A stretch of 36,312 nt of DNA. Source: Lachnospiraceae bacterium. Its GTDB lineage: Bacteria > Bacillota > Clostridia > Lachnospirales > Lachnospiraceae. The stretch lies in assembly GCA_017445585.1 (NCBI GenBank), contig JAFSTX010000079.1, positions 1 to 36,312 on the forward strand, given 5' to 3'. Position numbers and translations under genes: made by a program. Below the pieces are notes generated by a model. It made no database searches and was not told the DNA's origin. It was given only the letters and a program-made list of their open reading frames with translations. Positions 15,681 to 23,463 of this stretch are shown piece after piece. Every line of letters starts with the position of its first letter. The stretch's first letter is position 1.

Positions 15681-16688
15681 ATGTCTGAAAGTCATTACAG
15701 CAAACGCAGGGAAGAGATCATGCACAGACGCAGAGCGCGGGCGCTCCGCATCACTGTGATCACACTGGTATCGGCTGCCCTGCTCGCGGCTGGTTATTTC
15801 ATTGTGAAAAAAGTCTCTGCCGTCTCGCGGGGTGCGGATCCTTCATACGCGGACGTGTCGGCGGTGAGTGATGCTCCGCTGTTTACGACTGCCGTGCCGG
15901 AGACGACGAGCGCCGAGCCCACGACGGAGGCGGATGTCACGGCTCCTGAGATATCCGGCGCCGCTGATATCGAGATAGAAGAGGGCGAAAGCATCTCGTA
16001 CAAGAACGGCATATCGGTAACGGACGACCGGGATCCGGCTCCCTCGCTCGAGGTGGATGCTTCGTCGGTGGACACTTCGGTGCCGGGGACTTATACGGTG
16101 ACGTATACCGCTGCGGATGCCGCTGGCAATGAATCGTCCGTCACAGTCACCGTCACGGTAAAGGCCAGGGAGATCGGTATCGAGAACCGCGATGAGCTGG
16201 ACCGCCTTGCGAGGCGCGTGGTCGACGAGTGCACAAGCTCCGACGCTTCGGACGTGGAGCGCATGTACGACGTGTTCTGGTGGGTCAAGTGCAATATGGA
16301 TTTTACGGGACACTCTGACAAGACCAGCTGGATAAACGAGGGCATACGCGGCTTTAAGGAGCACAACGGCGACTGCTTTACGTATTTTGCCATGCTAAAG
16401 GCCATGCTTTCCGTGATGGGCTATGAGACCATAGACGTCACGAGGGTCGGCGGAGAAACACGCCATTACTGGATGCTTGTGAAGTACGAGGGCGAGTGGT
16501 ATCATATCGATGCCTGCCCGCGCAGCGTTGACAAGGACAAGTACTGGTACTGCTTCCTGCGCACGGATGATGAGGTCATAAACTGGAGCCGCGACAATGA
16601 CGGCTATTATGATTTCGACACTTCTCTCTATCCGGCCACCGGCACGGAAAAGCTGAACCTCGGGTGGCGTCAGAACCATCCGCACTAA
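15681..16688 (+). CDS. Membrane-anchored Ig-like plus transglutaminase-like protein, copy 2
   Basis: A 335-residue paralogue of the preceding gene with the same order: basic N-terminus, one helix at ~22-42, Thr/Glu-rich linker, Ig-like domain at ~86-162 (APEISGAADIEIEEGESISY, then VPGTYTVTYTAAD), and a transglutaminase-like domain with C232 (GDCFTYF), H262 (RHYWML) and D277 (YHIDACP). The two differ clearly in sequence, so the duplication is old, yet both keep the triad, suggesting two distinct active proteins. AAGGGAAG (15668-15675) supports the start. The C-terminus overlaps the ribosome site of the racemase gene, linking the pair to that gene. Confidence 0.8.
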   Translation: MSESHYSKRREEIMHRRRARALRITVITLVSAALLAAGYFIVKKVSAVSRGADPSYADVSAVSDAPLFTTAVPETTSAEPTTEADVTAPEISGAADIEIEEGESISYKNGISVTDDRDPAPSLEVDASSVDTSVPGTYTVTYTAADAAGNESSVTVTVTVKAREIGIENRDELDRLARRVVDECTSSDASDVERMYDVFWWVKCNMDFTGHSDKTSWINEGIRGFKEHNGDCFTYFAMLKAMLSVMGYETIDVTRVGGETRHYWMLVKYEGEWYHIDACPRSVDKDKYWYCFLRTDDEVINWSRDNDGYYDFDTSLYPATGTEKLNLGWRQNHPH

Positions 16689-16699
16689 AAGGAAATAAT

Positions 16700-17419
16700 A
16701 TGAAAAAACTCGGAGTAATCGGGGGCCTCGGTCCCATGGCTACGGCCTTTTTTCTTCAGATAGTTACTCAGATGACTGACGCCTCGCGCGATCAGGAACA
16801 TATCCGCGTGCTTATAGACAGCAACCCGCAGATCCCGGATCGGACGGGCTTTATCCTCGGCCGGTCGGATCTCGACCCTTATCCGGCGATGCTGGAAACA
16901 GGAGAGGAGCTTCGCTCCCTTGGCGCGGATATCCTCGCCATACCGTGCAATACCGCGCAGTTTTTCCATGACAGGCTCGAGGAGGCCCTTGGCGTAAAGA
17001 TAGTGAATCTCGTCCGCGAGACGGCCGCTTATCTGGCCGGGCGCGGCGTGGAATGCGCCGGTATCATGGCTACCGACGGTACCGTGCAGACAGGGCTGTA
17101 TCAGCAGGCGCTGGAGGAGGCGGGTATCAGAGCCGTCATCCCGGGCGAAAGAGACCAGCAGCACATCATGCATCTGATCTATGAAAACGTAAAGGCGGGC
17201 AGACCTGTGGAGATGGCGCTTTTCAATAAAGCCGCAAACGATCTGAAGCGTGCCGGCGCGGAGGTCATTATCCTCGGATGTACCGAGCTTTCTACGATAA
17301 AACAGACACATGACGTCGGCGGAGATTTTATCGACGCGATGGAGGTCATGGCCCGGCGCTGCGTGCTTGAGTGCGGCGCCCCCCTGAAAGCCGAATACGA
17401 CGACCTGATCACGAAATAG
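16700..17419 (+). CDS. Aspartate/glutamate racemase family protein
   Basis: A 239-residue cofactor-independent racemase of the Asp/Glu family, which inverts the alpha-carbon with two cysteines. Both are present: C83 in IPCNTAQFF and C194 in LGCTELS. The opening KKLGVIGGLGPMAT is diagnostic of the aspartate-racemase branch (YgeA/RacD-like) rather than MurI. AAAGGAAA (16688-16695) puts the start at 16700; an in-frame ATG at 16664 lies inside the upstream gene. It sits between the transglutaminase-like pair and the Dlt-like genes, so a D-amino acid for surface modification is an attractive but untested role. Some family members are broad-spectrum amino-acid racemases. Confidence 0.87.
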   Translation: MKKLGVIGGLGPMATAFFLQIVTQMTDASRDQEHIRVLIDSNPQIPDRTGFILGRSDLDPYPAMLETGEELRSLGADILAIPCNTAQFFHDRLEEALGVKIVNLVRETAAYLAGRGVECAGIMATDGTVQTGLYQQALEEAGIRAVIPGERDQQHIMHLIYENVKAGRPVEMALFNKAANDLKRAGAEVIILGCTELSTIKQTHDVGGDFIDAMEVMARRCVLECGAPLKAEYDDLITK

Positions 17420-17420
17420 A

Positions 17421-17474
17421 GCCTTCCCCTCGAGGGGAAGGCAATACTCATCCGGCGCTGCGCGCCGCCGGCGG
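17421..17474. repeat. REP-like palindromic element
   Basis: 17421-17442 is a perfect 22-bp palindrome (GCCTTCCCCTC and its complement). A second hairpin at 17452-17471 (CCGGCG with CGCCGG around GC-rich bases) follows. The two-hairpin structure with TTCCCCTC..GAGGGGAA resembles interspersed repeats I have seen in intergenic DNA of gut Clostridia. Only one copy is in this window. It has no T tract, so it is not a canonical terminator. Confidence 0.55.
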
Positions 17475-17511
17475 TATATGCTCATCGGAAAGAAAATGAT
17501 ATGAGGTAATT

Positions 17512-19023
17512 ATGCAGACTAACGTACTTGAATATCTGGAAAACATAGTAGACAAGGTCCCGGACAAAGTCGCCTACGCAAACGAAAAAGACGAGCTGAC
17601 CTTCCGTCAGGTCTACGACCGCAGCCGCGGTATCGGCAGCTTTCTCCTCCGCGAAGGCTATACCCGCGAGCCGGTAGTCGTCTTCATGGCAAAGCACCCT
17701 AACTCCATCGTAGCCTTTTACGGAGTCATCTATTCCGGCTGCTACTACGTGCCTATCGACGAAGAAATGCCCAAACACCGCATCGGCCTGATCTTTCAGA
17801 GCCTGCAGCCGCGCGCCATCATCTGCGACGACGTGACCGAGCCGGTAGTCAGAGAATTTGACTATCAGGGCGCGGTATATAAATACGCCGACATCTGCGG
17901 CACTCCGGAAGATACCGAGGCGCTTGCCGCAGTGCGCGACGCACAGCTGGACATCGATCCCATATACATCGTATTTACCTCGGGCTCTACCGGAGTACCC
18001 AAGGGCGTGGTAGCATGCCACCGCTCGGTCATCGACTATATCGAGCAGCTCTCGTCGGTGCTGAAATGCGACGAAAACACCATCTTCGGAAACCAGACTC
18101 CGCTCTATTTCGACGCCTGCCTCAAGGAGCTCTATCCTACGCTGAAATTTGGCGCGACCGCATATCTGATCCCGAAGAATCTCTTTATGTTCCCGGTCAA
18201 GCTCGTCGAATTCCTGAACGAAAAGAAGATAAACACCGTCTGCTGGGTAGTATCTGCGCTGACCATGATCTCAGCCTTCAAGGCCTTTGACAAGGTCCGC
18301 CCCGAGTATCTTCATACGGTGGCCTTCGGCAGCGAGGTCTTTCCGATCAAGCAGTTCAATATCTGGCGCGAAGTTCTGCCGAATGCGCGCTTTATCAACC
18401 TCTACGGCCCTACAGAGGCGACCGGCATGAGCTGCTACTACGAAGTCGACCGCGAGTTCGGGCTGGACGATGTGATCCCTATCGGCCGTCCATTCCATAA
18501 TACTCAGATCCTGCTGCTCGGCGAGGACGGCAGACAGGTCCGCGACGGCGAGGTCGGGGAGATCTGCATCCGCGGCACCGCGGTCACGCTCGGTTATTAT
18601 CATAATCCCGAGAAGACCTCGGAGTGCTTTGTACAGAATCCGCTGAACAGCGCATATCCCGAGATCATCTACCGTACGGGCGACCTGGCCAGATACAACG
18701 AGCGCCGCGAGCTGATATTCCTCTCGAGAAAAGACTACCAGATCAAGCACATGGGACACCGCATCGAGCTCGGCGAGATCGAAGCCATCGTCAACCAGCA
18801 CGATGAGATAAAGACCTCATGCGCCATATTTGATGATGACAAAAAGAAGATTGTGTTGTATTATGTTGGAGATGTGGAAAAGGCGGCTCTTATCACCTTT
18901 TTAAAGAGCAAACTCCCCAGGTACATGATCCCGAACGTGCTTGAACAGCTCGAGGCGATGCCCCATACCGCAAACGGCAAGATAGACCGCAATCTTCTCA
19001 AGAAAAAATATCTCGAAAAATAA
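17512..19023 (+). CDS. dltA: DltA-like amino-acid adenylating ligase
   Basis: Activates an amino acid with ATP and loads it on the carrier protein encoded next. The 503-residue adenylation protein has the P-loop FTSGSTGVPKG at 155-165, LYGPTEAT at 298-304, YRTGDLARY and the C-terminal NGKIDR with its catalytic Lys. Length and order match DltA. However, where DltA reads FCGE with the Cys reported to govern D-Ala selection (Cys268 in Bacillus cereus), this protein reads FGSE, with G273. The pocket region (YFDACLKELYPTL, NTVCWVVSAL) also departs from typical DltA. D-alanine is therefore the default guess but is not assured. GAGGT (17503-17507) precedes the start. Confidence 0.85.
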   Translation: MQTNVLEYLENIVDKVPDKVAYANEKDELTFRQVYDRSRGIGSFLLREGYTREPVVVFMAKHPNSIVAFYGVIYSGCYYVPIDEEMPKHRIGLIFQSLQPRAIICDDVTEPVVREFDYQGAVYKYADICGTPEDTEALAAVRDAQLDIDPIYIVFTSGSTGVPKGVVACHRSVIDYIEQLSSVLKCDENTIFGNQTPLYFDACLKELYPTLKFGATAYLIPKNLFMFPVKLVEFLNEKKINTVCWVVSALTMISAFKAFDKVRPEYLHTVAFGSEVFPIKQFNIWREVLPNARFINLYGPTEATGMSCYYEVDREFGLDDVIPIGRPFHNTQILLLGEDGRQVRDGEVGEICIRGTAVTLGYYHNPEKTSECFVQNPLNSAYPEIIYRTGDLARYNERRELIFLSRKDYQIKHMGHRIELGEIEAIVNQHDEIKTSCAIFDDDKKKIVLYYVGDVEKAALITFLKSKLPRYMIPNVLEQLEAMPHTANGKIDRNLLKKKYLEK

Positions 19024-19048
19024 ACCGCGCTGCGGGACGGAGGATACA

Positions 19049-19276
19049 ATGGAAGAATTACTGGAAATCTTACAGGATCTTCATCCGGAGGTAGATTTTG
19101 ACGAGTGCGATACGCTCGTGGACGACAAGATACTGGATTCATTTGACATAATCAGCCTCATCACCGAGATCAACTCCACCTTTGACGTGGCGGTGCCTGC
19201 CGAGGAGATCATTCCCGAGAATTTCAATTCGGCAGAAGCTCTCTGGGATATGATCGAGAGGCTCAGGGACGAATAA
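19049..19276 (+). CDS. dltC: DltC-like carrier protein
   Basis: A 75-residue acyl-carrier-type protein carrying the activated amino acid on 4'-phosphopantetheine. The attachment serine lies in KILDSFDIISLI, matching the DSF/DSL motif. It is strongly acidic and of the expected size. GGAGGA (19039-19044) is a strong ribosome site; the gene begins 25 bp after dltA and its stop is directly followed by the MBOAT start, so dosage of the three products is probably linked. Confidence 0.92.
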   Translation: MEELLEILQDLHPEVDFDECDTLVDDKILDSFDIISLITEINSTFDVAVPAEEIIPENFNSAEALWDMIERLRDE

Positions 19277-20866
19277 ATGCTTTTTACTTCTTATGGGTTT
19301 ATCGCTTTTCTGATCGCGATATTCCTGCTTTATTACATCATACCGAAAAAATATCAGTGGATGCTGTTGCTCGTGGGCAGTTATGTGTTTTATGCCTTCT
19401 CCGGTATCCGCTTTTTGCTGTATATCGCCGTCACGACGCTGACGACGTGGTTTTCGGCTGTCAGGATAACCGCGATACAGAAGGAGAGAAACGAGTACTT
19501 TGACGCCCACAAGGGCGAAATGGACCGCGACGGCAAAAAAGCCTACAAGGCGGCGACAAAGAAAAAGACACGGGTCTGGTTTCTGCTCTGCCTGCTACTC
19601 AATCTCGGCATTCTCGCCGTGATCAAGTATACGGACTTTGTTATAGCCAACATAAACTCCATCTTCGGCACGGAAACGGCTTTTATGCGCTTTGCGGTGC
19701 CGCTCGGCATTTCCTACTACACCTTCAAGAGTCTCGGCTACCTCATCGATGTGAACCGCGGCAAATATGAGGCACAGAAGAATCCTGCGAAGTTTGCGCT
19801 TTTTGTGTCATTCTTCCCGCAGGTCATCCAGGGCCCCATCAGCCGCTATGACAAGCTCTCCGAGACGCTTTTCGCGCAGCACAGCTATGACAGGATCAAG
19901 GTCCGTCAGGGCCTGACGCGTGTGCTCTGGGGTTTCTGCAAAAAACTTGTGATCGCGGACAGGCTCATGCCCGCGGTAAAGGCTCTTTCCGGATCGCCCG
20001 AGGAGTTTCAGGGCGCCTGGGTAGTAATGCTGATCCTGTTTTATGCGATCGAGCTCTACGCTGATTTTACCGGCGGCATCGACATCGCCATCGGTATCGG
20101 GCAGATGCTCGGAGTCGATATGGAAGAAAACTTCCGCACGCCGTTCTTTTCAAAGAATATCAACGAATACTGGACCCGCTGGCACATCACCATGGGTACC
20201 TGGTTTAAAGACTACATCTTTTATCCGATATCCGTCAGCGGCTGGATGATGAAGCTGTCGCGCTCAGCCAGAGAGAAGATGGGCAAAGGCGTGGGCAAGC
20301 GCATCCCTGTCTATCTTGCGAATATCATCGTCTGGTTTGCGACGGGTCTGTGGCACGGAGCCGCATGGAATTTCATAGTCTGGGGCATGCTCAACTGCGT
20401 GGTCACCGTGGCTTCCTACGAGATGGAGCCTCTTTACAAAAAGTTCCATGGGGCGGCCCGCTGGTCCAATACCATCGGTTATGATATCTTCCAGATGATC
20501 CGAACATTCTGGCTGATGGGAGCGATCAGGATCCTGGACGTCTACCGCGACGTGCCCGTGTCCTTCGCTCAGGTAGGCACTATATTCACTTCCGGAGGCT
20601 GGGGAGAGGTCTTTGGCGAAAAGTTCTCGCGGCTCGGCGTTTCGGTGCCTGATCTGGTCATCGTCTGCATCGGCTGCGTGGCTATGATCATTATCAGTAT
20701 TCTTTTCCGCCGCAGCGGAGAGAAGGTGCGCCCCTGCGAGATGCTTACCGCGCGCCCTGTGCTGCTCCAGACGGTACTGCTTGTCGGACTGTTCCTTCTG
20801 GTCGTGATCTTCGGCGCGTACGGCGTCGGCTATGACGCGAACCAGTTTATCTACAATCAGTTTTAG
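19277..20866 (+). CDS. dltB: MBOAT family acyltransferase (DltB/AlgI-like)
   Basis: A 529-residue multi-helix membrane O-acyltransferase that would move the aminoacyl group from the carrier across the membrane. The MBOAT signature is clear: FPQVIQGPISRY at mid-protein, then the catalytic His in GLWHGAAWNFIVWG. It is longer than classical DltB (~400 residues), with an extra C-terminal region of several helices, closer in length to AlgI-type MBOATs. The ATG directly follows the dltC stop (TAAATG), so translation is coupled. Adjacent carrier and ligase genes favour the DltB role over acetyl transfer; that is inference from context. Confidence 0.88.
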   Translation: MLFTSYGFIAFLIAIFLLYYIIPKKYQWMLLLVGSYVFYAFSGIRFLLYIAVTTLTTWFSAVRITAIQKERNEYFDAHKGEMDRDGKKAYKAATKKKTRVWFLLCLLLNLGILAVIKYTDFVIANINSIFGTETAFMRFAVPLGISYYTFKSLGYLIDVNRGKYEAQKNPAKFALFVSFFPQVIQGPISRYDKLSETLFAQHSYDRIKVRQGLTRVLWGFCKKLVIADRLMPAVKALSGSPEEFQGAWVVMLILFYAIELYADFTGGIDIAIGIGQMLGVDMEENFRTPFFSKNINEYWTRWHITMGTWFKDYIFYPISVSGWMMKLSRSAREKMGKGVGKRIPVYLANIIVWFATGLWHGAAWNFIVWGMLNCVVTVASYEMEPLYKKFHGAARWSNTIGYDIFQMIRTFWLMGAIRILDVYRDVPVSFAQVGTIFTSGGWGEVFGEKFSRLGVSVPDLVIVCIGCVAMIIISILFRRSGEKVRPCEMLTARPVLLQTVLLVGLFLLVVIFGAYGVGYDANQFIYNQF

Positions 20867-20875
20867 GAGGCGGCG

Positions 20876-21946
20876 ATGAAAAAAAGAGTTATTTCCATCA
20901 TTCTTATAACCGCCGTGACTGTCGGGCTGCTGTATCTGGCGCAGAGGCTCCTTGAGCCGAAGTATATAAACGATATCATAGAGGGGCGGCTGATAGAAGA
21001 GTATTACGACAACGCCGGAGGAAATGACGTGATCTTTGTCGGCGACTGCGAGCTCTATGAAAATATCTCGCCGATAAAGATGTGGGAGGAATACGGCATC
21101 ACAAGCTACATCCGCGGCAGCAGCCAGCAGCTGATCTGGCAGTCATATTATCTGCTGGAGGAGACGCTGAAATACGAGACTCCAAAGGTCGTCGTCTTTA
21201 ATATGCTTTCACTCCAGTACAACGAGCCGCAGCGCGAGGCCTACAACAGACTGACTCTGGACGGTATGCGCTGGTCGTCCTCCAAATGGAACGCGATAAA
21301 TGCGTCTATGATGGAAGATGAGTCCATGCTCAGCTATATTTTCCCGCTGCTGCGCTACCACAGCCGCTGGAGCGAGCTGACGGCAGAAGACTTTGAGTAT
21401 ATGTTCTCGACGAAGAAATCGTTTCATCAGGGATATCTGATGCGCGTGGACGTGCGCCCCGTGACTTCGACGCCGACGCCTGTCCCGAAGGCCGACTACA
21501 GCTTCGGCGAAAACGCTTGGAAGTACATGGATATGATCACCGCGCTGTGCAAGGAACACGGAATAAAACTTGTGCTTGTCAAGGCGCCGTCCGTGAATCC
21601 CTACTGGTATGACGAGTGGGAGACACAGGCCGAGGATTATGCGGCAAAGAACGGCCTGGATTACTATAATTTCCTCGAGGTGCAGGATGAGATAGGTCTC
21701 GACTGGAATACTGATACGTATGACGGAGGACTTCATCTGAATCTCTCCGGCGCGGAAAAAATGTCGGTGTATTTCGGAAAGATACTTCAGGAAAAATACG
21801 GCCTTGAGGACCACCGCGGCGATACGGATATCGCCCCGGCCTGGTCGGAAAAGGTTGACTTTTATAATAATATGAGAGATGATCAGTACCGCGAGCTTGA
21901 GGAGTACGGATATCTCAAGAGCTACGGCGGCCGCAAGGTCGACTGA
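20876..21946 (+). CDS. DltD/SGNH-like exported partner of the MBOAT
   Basis: A 356-residue protein with one N-terminal helix (~5-23) and an outward-facing domain. It resembles SGNH-type partners of MBOATs: IFVGDCELYENISP at ~53-66 occupies the block I position, IRGSSQQLIWQSYYLLEE follows as block II, and D283-GGLH-LNLSGAEK near the C-terminus supplies the Asp and His. The expected nucleophilic Ser of block I is Cys58 here (GDC), unusual for a hydrolase. By position it fills the place of DltD, which finishes transfer to the polymer. AGGAGG (20865-20870) is an ideal ribosome site. The family is conserved in Lachnospiraceae to my knowledge. Confidence 0.75.
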   Translation: MKKRVISIILITAVTVGLLYLAQRLLEPKYINDIIEGRLIEEYYDNAGGNDVIFVGDCELYENISPIKMWEEYGITSYIRGSSQQLIWQSYYLLEETLKYETPKVVVFNMLSLQYNEPQREAYNRLTLDGMRWSSSKWNAINASMMEDESMLSYIFPLLRYHSRWSELTAEDFEYMFSTKKSFHQGYLMRVDVRPVTSTPTPVPKADYSFGENAWKYMDMITALCKEHGIKLVLVKAPSVNPYWYDEWETQAEDYAAKNGLDYYNFLEVQDEIGLDWNTDTYDGGLHLNLSGAEKMSVYFGKILQEKYGLEDHRGDTDIAPAWSEKVDFYNNMRDDQYRELEEYGYLKSYGGRKVD

Positions 21947-21973
21947 TAACGCACATATTTCAGGAGGTATATT

Positions 21974-22480
21974 ATGAAAAAGATATTTGTCTTAATGATC
22001 GCTTTTGCCGCGCTGGCGCTTACCGCCTGCGGCGGATCGGATGAACCGAAGACCGAGGCCGGCAGCGCCTCCGCGGACGCCTACGTATTCGAATACAAGG
22101 GCACAAAGATCGCCATGAACGCGCAGGCCGCGGCCATAGTCGAGGCGCTCGGCGAGCCCAAAAACTACGTGGAGACGCCTTCCTGCGCTTTTAACGGTCT
22201 GGACAAGGAGTACAACTACGGAAGCTTTATTCTCTACACATATCCGATGGATGACGTGGACTATGTCCTTCAGGTGGTGCTGATGGACGATCTCGTATCT
22301 ACCGCCGAGGGAGTTTCCATCGGTTCTTCCAGAGACCAGGTCACCGCGGCGTATGGTGACGGTGCAAAGACCGTCGGTACGGGCCTCGAATACGACAAGG
22401 GCGACTGCCAGCTCACTTTTGTCATGGACGGAGATACCGTAAAGAGCATCCAGTATTACGCAGTTACCGGACTTAAGTAA
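21974..22480 (+). CDS. Small lipoprotein of the Dlt-like operon
   Basis: A 168-residue predicted lipoprotein. The signal MKKIFVLMIAFAALALTAC ends in an LTAC lipobox with lipidated C19, followed by a flexible Gly/Ser/Ala stretch. The mature domain (VFEYKGTKIAMNAQAAAIVE, LGEPKNYVE, later GVSIGSSRDQVTAAYGDG) looks like a compact alpha/beta fold with a SmpA/BLIP-like G-S-S-R-D-x-V feature, but I cannot assign a function. AGGAGGT (21962-21968) supports the start. As the last gene before the terminator it probably works at the membrane with the aminoacylation machinery. Confidence 0.78.
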   Translation: MKKIFVLMIAFAALALTACGGSDEPKTEAGSASADAYVFEYKGTKIAMNAQAAAIVEALGEPKNYVETPSCAFNGLDKEYNYGSFILYTYPMDDVDYVLQVVLMDDLVSTAEGVSIGSSRDQVTAAYGDGAKTVGTGLEYDKGDCQLTFVMDGDTVKSIQYYAVTGLK

Positions 22481-22498
22481 ACTACAGTAAGACGGCCG

Positions 22499-22518
22499 CG
22501 GACGGCAGTCCGGTTTTT
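22499..22518 (+). terminator. Terminator after the Dlt-like operon
   Basis: CGGAC (22499-22503), GGCA loop, GTCCG (22508-22512), then G and five T. Confidence 0.65.
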
Positions 22519-22528
22519 AAAAAAATCC

Positions 22529-22557
22529 TTGAAACCTTTACGGATCTGTGTTAAAGT
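22529..22557 (+). promoter_or_regulatory. Promoter of rpsF-ssb-rpsR
   Basis: TTGAAA (22529-22534), 17 bp, TAAAGT (22552-22557), with an extended -10 TG at 22549-22550. Confidence 0.68.
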
Positions 22558-22582
22558 AACCATCCGTGATGTATCATTCCTT

Positions 22583-22602
22583 GCTCGCATCAGGTTGCGG
22601 GC
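22583..22602 (+). promoter_or_regulatory. Leader hairpin of rpsF mRNA, candidate S6:S18 autoregulatory site
   Basis: A 7-bp stem (22583-22589 with 22596-22602, one G-U pair) with a 6-nt loop lies about 10 nt before the AAAGGAGG ribosome site of rpsF. Many bacteria autoregulate this operon through an S6:S18-binding leader; I cannot confirm the consensus here. Confidence 0.4.
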
Positions 22603-22626
22603 CAGAGACCAAAAGGAGGTAAAGAC

Positions 22627-22914
22627 ATGAATAAGTACGAACTTACGCTTGTTCTCAGTTCCAGGATCGACGACGAGGCGAGAGCTGCCGCGCTTGCGAA
22701 GGCTCAGGGCTACGTCGAGAGATTCGGCGGAACTGTAACAGACGTGGAGGAGTGGGGCAAGAAAAAGCTGGCCTACGAGATCCAGAAGATGGACGAAGCT
22801 TATTACTATTTCGTACACTTCGACGCAGAGCCCGAAGCACCCGCTCAGATCGAGAGCCACATTCGTATCATGGAGCCCGTTGTCCGTTATTTATGCGTCA
22901 AAACAGAAGCATAA
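22627..22914 (+). CDS. rpsF: 30S ribosomal protein S6
   Basis: A 95-residue S6 protein, which pairs with S18 on the 30S platform. MNKYELTLVLSSRIDDEARA begins the ferredoxin-like fold, VTDVEEWGKKKLAYEIQKMDEAYYYFVHF is the highly conserved centre, and VVRYLCVKTEA is close to the usual C-terminus. A strong AAAGGAGGT ribosome site (22613-22621) precedes it. It is first of the classical rpsF-ssb-rpsR operon, with a 13-bp gap to ssb. Confidence 0.96.
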   Translation: MNKYELTLVLSSRIDDEARAAALAKAQGYVERFGGTVTDVEEWGKKKLAYEIQKMDEAYYYFVHFDAEPEAPAQIESHIRIMEPVVRYLCVKTEA

Positions 22915-22927
22915 AGAGAGGTATCCT

Positions 22928-23437
22928 ATGAACAAAGTTATCCTTATGGGAAGACTTACGAGAGATCCTGAGATCCGCTACGGCGGCGCTGACAATCAGA
23001 CCGCCATCGCCAGATTCTCGCTGGCCGTCGACAGACGGTTCCGCAGGTCGGGCGACAGCGTGGAGGCCGATTTCTTTGACTGCTCCGCTTTCGGCAAGCT
23101 CGCTGAGTTTGTCGAGAGATATCTGAAGCAGGGCACGAAAGTCGTCCTCACCGGCAGGATCGAAAACAACAACTATACCAACCGCGAGGGACAGAAGGTC
23201 TACTCGACGCGTATAGTTGCCGAAGAACTTGAATTTGCGGAGAGCAAGGCATCCCAGGAGGGACGCGGCGGCTATCAGCAGGCCCCCGCAGGCGGCTACC
23301 AGCAGGCAGCCCCCGCTCCTCAAAGTGCCCCTGCAGGTTTTGAGCCTCAGAGCGCACCTGCTCCCCAGGCGGCGCAGGACAACGGCTTCATGAACGTTCC
23401 CGACAGCGTCGATGATTCGGAACTGCCTTTCAACTAA
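22928..23437 (+). CDS. ssb: Single-stranded DNA-binding protein
   Basis: A 169-residue SSB. The OB fold spans ~1-105: MNKVILMGRLTRDPEIRYG, FSLAVDRRF, DFFDCSAFGKLAEFVERYLKQG and VVLTGRIENNNYTNREGQKV. A flexible Gln/Pro/Ala-rich linker with GGYQQAP repeats follows, then the acidic protein-docking tip DDSELPFN. The frame extends upstream, but ATG 22928 after GAGAGG is the homologous start. It is between rpsF and rpsR as in most Firmicutes and serves replication and repair. Confidence 0.96.
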   Translation: MNKVILMGRLTRDPEIRYGGADNQTAIARFSLAVDRRFRRSGDSVEADFFDCSAFGKLAEFVERYLKQGTKVVLTGRIENNNYTNREGQKVYSTRIVAEELEFAESKASQEGRGGYQQAPAGGYQQAAPAPQSAPAGFEPQSAPAPQAAQDNGFMNVPDSVDDSELPFN

Positions 23438-23463
23438 GGCAGAGACTTTAAGGAGGTTAGATC

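Noticed and set aside
17421-17442. Palindrome read as an ordinary terminator for the racemase gene
   Set aside because: No T tract on either side and the adjoining second hairpin suits a REP-like repeat better.
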